The notes under the pieces: model-generated
What the model saw: the letters and a program-made list of their open reading frames with translations, nothing else
What the model was told of the DNA's origin: nothing
The model's database searches: none
Made by a program: the position numbers and the translations under genes
Shown: positions 61,166-64,000 of the stretch, in pieces
How positions within the stretch are numbered: the first letter of the stretch is position 1
Layout of the letters: each line of letters opens with the position of its first letter
DNA from: Cupriavidus plantarum
Lineage (GTDB): Bacteria; Pseudomonadota; Gammaproteobacteria; Burkholderiales; Burkholderiaceae
NCBI RefSeq assembly: GCF_905397285.1
Contig: NZ_CAJPUX010000001.1
Coordinates: forward strand, 1,302,001-1,366,000
Length of the DNA: 64,000 nt
Reading direction: 5' to 3'

Positions 61166-63739
61166 TCAGACCGCCAGCGCATCGAGCAGGTCCTGCTCGA
61201 GCTGAAGCTGTAATCGATTGTCCGAAGACAGGCGTCCGCCATCGACGAGGAACACGTCCTCGATACGCTCGCCGAGCGTATTGATCCGCGCCGAGAACAC
61301 CGATACCCGATGGCGCGCCAGCACAAGCGCGATCGAGTAGAGCAGACCCGTACGGTCATTGGCGGATAGCGAAAGGATGTAGTACTGGCCACGCTCGTCG
61401 GGACGCAGGTCCACGCGCGGCTTGATCGGAAAACTGCGCGACTGGCGCGACAGACGGCCCTGCGTCGGTTCCGGCAACGGGCATTCTAGCCGCAGCCGCT
61501 CCGCGAGCTCATGCTCGACCAGCGCAAGAATGTCGCGATAGTCGCCCGCGAGCCCGGGATCGGTCACCTGGAAGGTATCGAGTGCATACCCATGACGCGT
61601 GGTGTGAATCTTGGCATCCTGAATGGAAAACGCCTTGCGCTCGAAGTACCCGCAGATCCGCGCGAACAGGTCGGGCTGGTCCTTCACGTAGACCGCGATC
61701 TGCAACCCCTCGCCGGCGGGCGAGATGCGCGCCTTCACCACGGCCGACTCGCTGTCCACCTTGTTGAAGAGATTGCGCGTGAGCCACGCAATGTCGCGCG
61801 CATCGTGCCGCAGGAAGAACGACACATCGAGCTTGTCCCAAAGCGGCTTGCCGAGATCGGGGTCGAAGGCCTTGAGCCGCAGTTGCGCGATGGTCTCGTC
61901 GCGCCGCTGCGCCCAGAGCGAATGCGGATCGAGCTGCGCGCCCCCCAGCACCCGCAGCGTAATGCGATACAGGTCCTCGAGCAGCTTGCCCTTCCAGGCA
62001 TTCCACACCTTGGGACTCGTCCCGCGAATATCCGCGACGGTCAGCAGATACAACGCGGTCAGATAACGCTCGTTGCCCACCACCTTGGCAAACGCATGCA
62101 CGACCTCGGGATCGGTCAGATCCTGCTTCTGCGCGACATGGCTCATCGTCAGGTGATGCTCGACGAGCCAGGCGATCAGATCGGTGTCCTCGCGCGAGAT
62201 TCCATGCTGCTTGCAGAAGCGCCGCGCATCGACCACGCCGAGCTTGGAATGGTCGCCGCCGCGTCCCTTGGCGATGTCATGGAACAGCGCCGCTGTCCAC
62301 AGTACCCAGGGCCGATCGAAACTGGCGATGAGCTGACTGCAAAACGGAAACTCGTGCGTATGCTCGACGATCGCGAATCGCCGCAGATTACGCAGCACCA
62401 TCAGGATGTGCTGGTCCACGGTATAGACGTGGAACAGGTCGTGCTGCATCTGCCCGACGATCCGGCGGAAATTGATCAGATAGCGGCCGAGCACGCTTGT
62501 CTGGTTCATCAGCCGCATCGCATGCGTGATGCCCTGCGGCTCCTGCATGATGGCGAGGAACAGCCGGCGGTTCTCGGGATCGTTGCGCCAGCACGCATCC
62601 ATCACGGTGCGCGCGTTGTAGAGCCCCCGCAGCGTCCGCGGCGAAAGCCCCTTCACCCCGGGCGTGCGCTCGTAGAGCAGGAACGTCTCCAGGATCGCGT
62701 GCGGCTCGCGCTCGTAGAGATCGTCGCTCGTGATCTCGAGCATGCCCTGGCGCTCGACGAAGCGGTCGTTCAGCACGCGCGTCACCTTCGACTCGGTGGG
62801 GAACAGCATCGCCTCGATGTTGAGCAGCAGCACGCTGTTCAACTGCGTAACGGCCTTGGCCGCCCAGTAATAGCGGCGCATGAGCTGCTCGCTCGCGCGC
62901 TTGTGGTTGTTCTGGCGATAACCGAAGGCCTCCGCCAGCGCCGTCTGGAGATCGAACACGAGCACGTCCTGCCGGCGCCCGGCCAGCAGATGCAGGCGCG
63001 CGCGGATCGTGCGCAGCAGGCGCTCGTTGCGCGTGAGCTCCTGCGCCTCGCGCTCGGTCAGCAGCCCGCGCTCGAACAGCTGCTTCCAGCTGTCGCCAAG
63101 GCCTGCCGCCTGCGTCATCCACAGGATCACCTGCAGATCGCGCAAGCCGCCCGGGCTCTCCTTGCAGTTCGGCTCGAGCGCGTAGGGCGTGTCCTGGTAC
63201 TTCGCGTGGCGCTGGCGCATTTCCAGCAGCTTGGCCTGGAAAAAGTCGCCGGCATCCATGTCGGCGTCATAGCGCGTGCGCAGTTCCTCGAACAGCCTGC
63301 GGCTGCCGGTCAGCAGGCGCGCTTCGAGCAACGAGGTGCGGATCGTGATGTCGGCCGCGGACTCGCGGATGCAGTCGTCGACGGTACGCACCGAGGACCC
63401 GATCTCGAGCCCCAGATCCCAGCACAGGCCGATAAAGCGTTCGAGCTTGGACGCGCACTCGGCATCGGGCTCCGCGCGCAGCAGTAGCAGCACGTCCACG
63501 TCCGAATGCGGAAACAGCTCGCCACGCCCATACCCGCCGACCGCGACGAGCGCGGCATCGCGCGGCAGCTCGAGCCCGGTCCACGCCTCGATGAGCGCGG
63601 CATCCACGGCGCGCCGCAGCCTGGTGACGAGCGGATGCACCTGGTTGCTCGCCTCGAACTCGGCGAACAGCGCCTGCTTGTCGGCACGCAGCCTGTCGCG
63701 GATGCGTTGGCACAGCAGCAGTTCCGGCGTGGTGTCCAT
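61166..63739 (-). CDS. glnD: Bifunctional uridylyltransferase / uridylyl-removing enzyme GlnD
   Basis: 857 residues from [10 protein letters not shown]. Domains in order: nucleotidyltransferase with [18 protein letters not shown] (Asp80 and Asp82 bind metal), a GlnE-like linker, an HD domain ([12 protein letters not shown]) that removes UMP, and two C-terminal ACT domains that sense glutamine. It modifies PII protein in nitrogen control. In-frame starts at GTG 63763 and ATG 63787 exist; the latter sits in the loop of a hairpin behind map and is unlikely. map lies just upstream on the same strand. Confidence 0.94.
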   Translation of the reverse strand: MDTTPELLLCQRIRDRLRADKQALFAEFEASNQVHPLVTRLRRAVDAALIEAWTGLELPRDAALVAVGGYGRGELFPHSDVDVLLLLRAEPDAECASKLERFIGLCWDLGLEIGSSVRTVDDCIRESAADITIRTSLLEARLLTGSRRLFEELRTRYDADMDAGDFFQAKLLEMRQRHAKYQDTPYALEPNCKESPGGLRDLQVILWMTQAAGLGDSWKQLFERGLLTEREAQELTRNERLLRTIRARLHLLAGRRQDVLVFDLQTALAEAFGYRQNNHKRASEQLMRRYYWAAKAVTQLNSVLLLNIEAMLFPTESKVTRVLNDRFVERQGMLEITSDDLYEREPHAILETFLLYERTPGVKGLSPRTLRGLYNARTVMDACWRNDPENRRLFLAIMQEPQGITHAMRLMNQTSVLGRYLINFRRIVGQMQHDLFHVYTVDQHILMVLRNLRRFAIVEHTHEFPFCSQLIASFDRPWVLWTAALFHDIAKGRGGDHSKLGVVDARRFCKQHGISREDTDLIAWLVEHHLTMSHVAQKQDLTDPEVVHAFAKVVGNERYLTALYLLTVADIRGTSPKVWNAWKGKLLEDLYRITLRVLGGAQLDPHSLWAQRRDETIAQLRLKAFDPDLGKPLWDKLDVSFFLRHDARDIAWLTRNLFNKVDSESAVVKARISPAGEGLQIAVYVKDQPDLFARICGYFERKAFSIQDAKIHTTRHGYALDTFQVTDPGLAGDYRDILALVEHELAERLRLECPLPEPTQGRLSRQSRSFPIKPRVDLRPDERGQYYILSLSANDRTGLLYSIALVLARHRVSVFSARINTLGERIEDVFLVDGGRLSSDNRLQLQLEQDLLDALAV

Positions 63740-63778
63740 GGCGTGGGCGAGTGAATTCTTCACGGCTGAAAGCACAAA

Positions 63779-63798
63779 GGGCGCCATCGTCGGCGCCC
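63779..63798 (-). terminator. Hairpin between map and glnD
   Basis: On the minus strand GGGCGCC-GACGAT-GGCGCCC is followed by only TTT, so it is a weak terminator or attenuator after map. Confidence 0.55.
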
Positions 63799-63815
63799 CG
63801 GGTTCGATGGCGGCC

Positions 63816-64000
63816 TCAGGCCGCGACGGGTTCGGTGATGAAGGCGGGCGGTACCGGCGACCCCGCCGATAAAGTCAGCACCTCGTAGCCGGTATCCGTC
63901 ACCAGCACCGTATGCTCCCATTGCGCGGACAGGCTGCGGTCGCGCGTCTTGACGGTCCAGTGGTCGGGCATCGTGCGAATGTCGCGCTTGCCCGCGTTGA
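63816..64000 (-). CDS. map: Methionine aminopeptidase, type I (C-terminal part)
   Basis: The last 61 residues of the protein; the gene continues beyond the window's right edge. [25 protein letters not shown] then [17 protein letters not shown] matches type I MetAP; the Glu in QWEHT is a metal ligand. The enzyme removes the initiator Met from new proteins. A short tail ([14 protein letters not shown]) follows the conserved end. It is upstream of glnD, an order common in proteobacteria. Confidence 0.93.
   Translation of the reverse strand, partial: NAGKRDIRTMPDHWTVKTRDRSLSAQWEHTVLVTDTGYEVLTLSAGSPVPPAFITEPVAA

Noticed and set aside
60071..61213. A plus-strand frame giving a highly periodic Ala/Arg/Thr protein
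   Set aside because: It is the complement of the rluB repeat array. The periodicity comes from the 90-bp units, and S4 and synthase motifs are on the minus strand.
61511..63487. A 658-codon plus-strand frame opposite glnD
   Set aside because: glnD on the minus strand has full catalytic motifs; the opposite frame shows no domain, no ribosome site and His/Arg/Gln-rich sequence.

Overview
The window is high-GC chromosomal DNA of a Burkholderiaceae-type betaproteobacterium. Gene content and order (tsaB-rimI-type-4 UDG, lplT / alr-radA, smc-zipA-ligA-def, dapD-dapC-dapE, glnD-map, an acyl-CoA-binding protein, a DmpA/DppA peptide operon) look most like Cupriavidus/Ralstonia. This placement is inferred from gene content, not from a database comparison. 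No rRNA, tRNA, CRISPR array, insertion sequence, integrase or phage gene was seen, and GC and codon use look even throughout.

Layout. 1-11.4 kb is mostly housekeeping: the end of a haloacid dehalogenase, malate synthase A, an SRPBCC protein, ACBP, the translationally coupled tsaB-rimI-udg-DUF1853 string, lysophospholipid transporter lplT, and then alr-radA with a GntR regulator overlapping radA. 11.6-14.6 kb holds a small catabolic module: an 18-bp perfect palindrome, a gamma-glutamyltranspeptidase-fold enzyme resembling oxamate amidohydrolase (HpxW/YwrD type), and an oxalate/formate-antiporter-family MFS carrier. dsbB and a YheS-type ABC-F ATPase follow.

17.3-26.8 kb is one long plus-strand operon whose first gene is its likely regulator: rpiR-iaaA-gsiABCD-dmpA-dppA. 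It would import peptides and hydrolyse unusual bonds (isoaspartyl, D-amino acid and beta-peptide types). An unknown protein, an M14-like DUF2817 peptidase and a TauE permease follow.

29.5-39.5 kb is one minus-strand, regulator-first operon for sugar-acid use: FadR-type regulator, L-idonate 5-dehydrogenase-like enzyme, TRAP transporter DctPQM, a BDH2/ketodeoxyfuconate-dehydrogenase-like SDR, UxaA-type dehydratase, ManD-type dehydratase and UxuB-type reductase. A site matching the E. coli FadR consensus at 15 of 17 positions overlaps the likely promoter.

39.8-64 kb: an RcnB-like secreted protein, a Fur-boxed TonB receptor, prmB, the lysine-pathway genes dapE/dapD/dapC with a small unknown coiled-coil membrane protein among them, a di-iron ferritin-like protein, smc-zipA-ligA-def, a divergent MFS/XRE-regulator pair with a duplicated operator-like repeat, an RluB pseudouridine synthase with a long Arg/Pro repeat tail, glnD, and the end of map.

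Most notable are the peptide operon, the sugar-acid operon with its operator, the HpxW-like module, the RluB repeat array and the shared regulator-first design of the two long catabolic operons. I found no system that I can call wholly undescribed.
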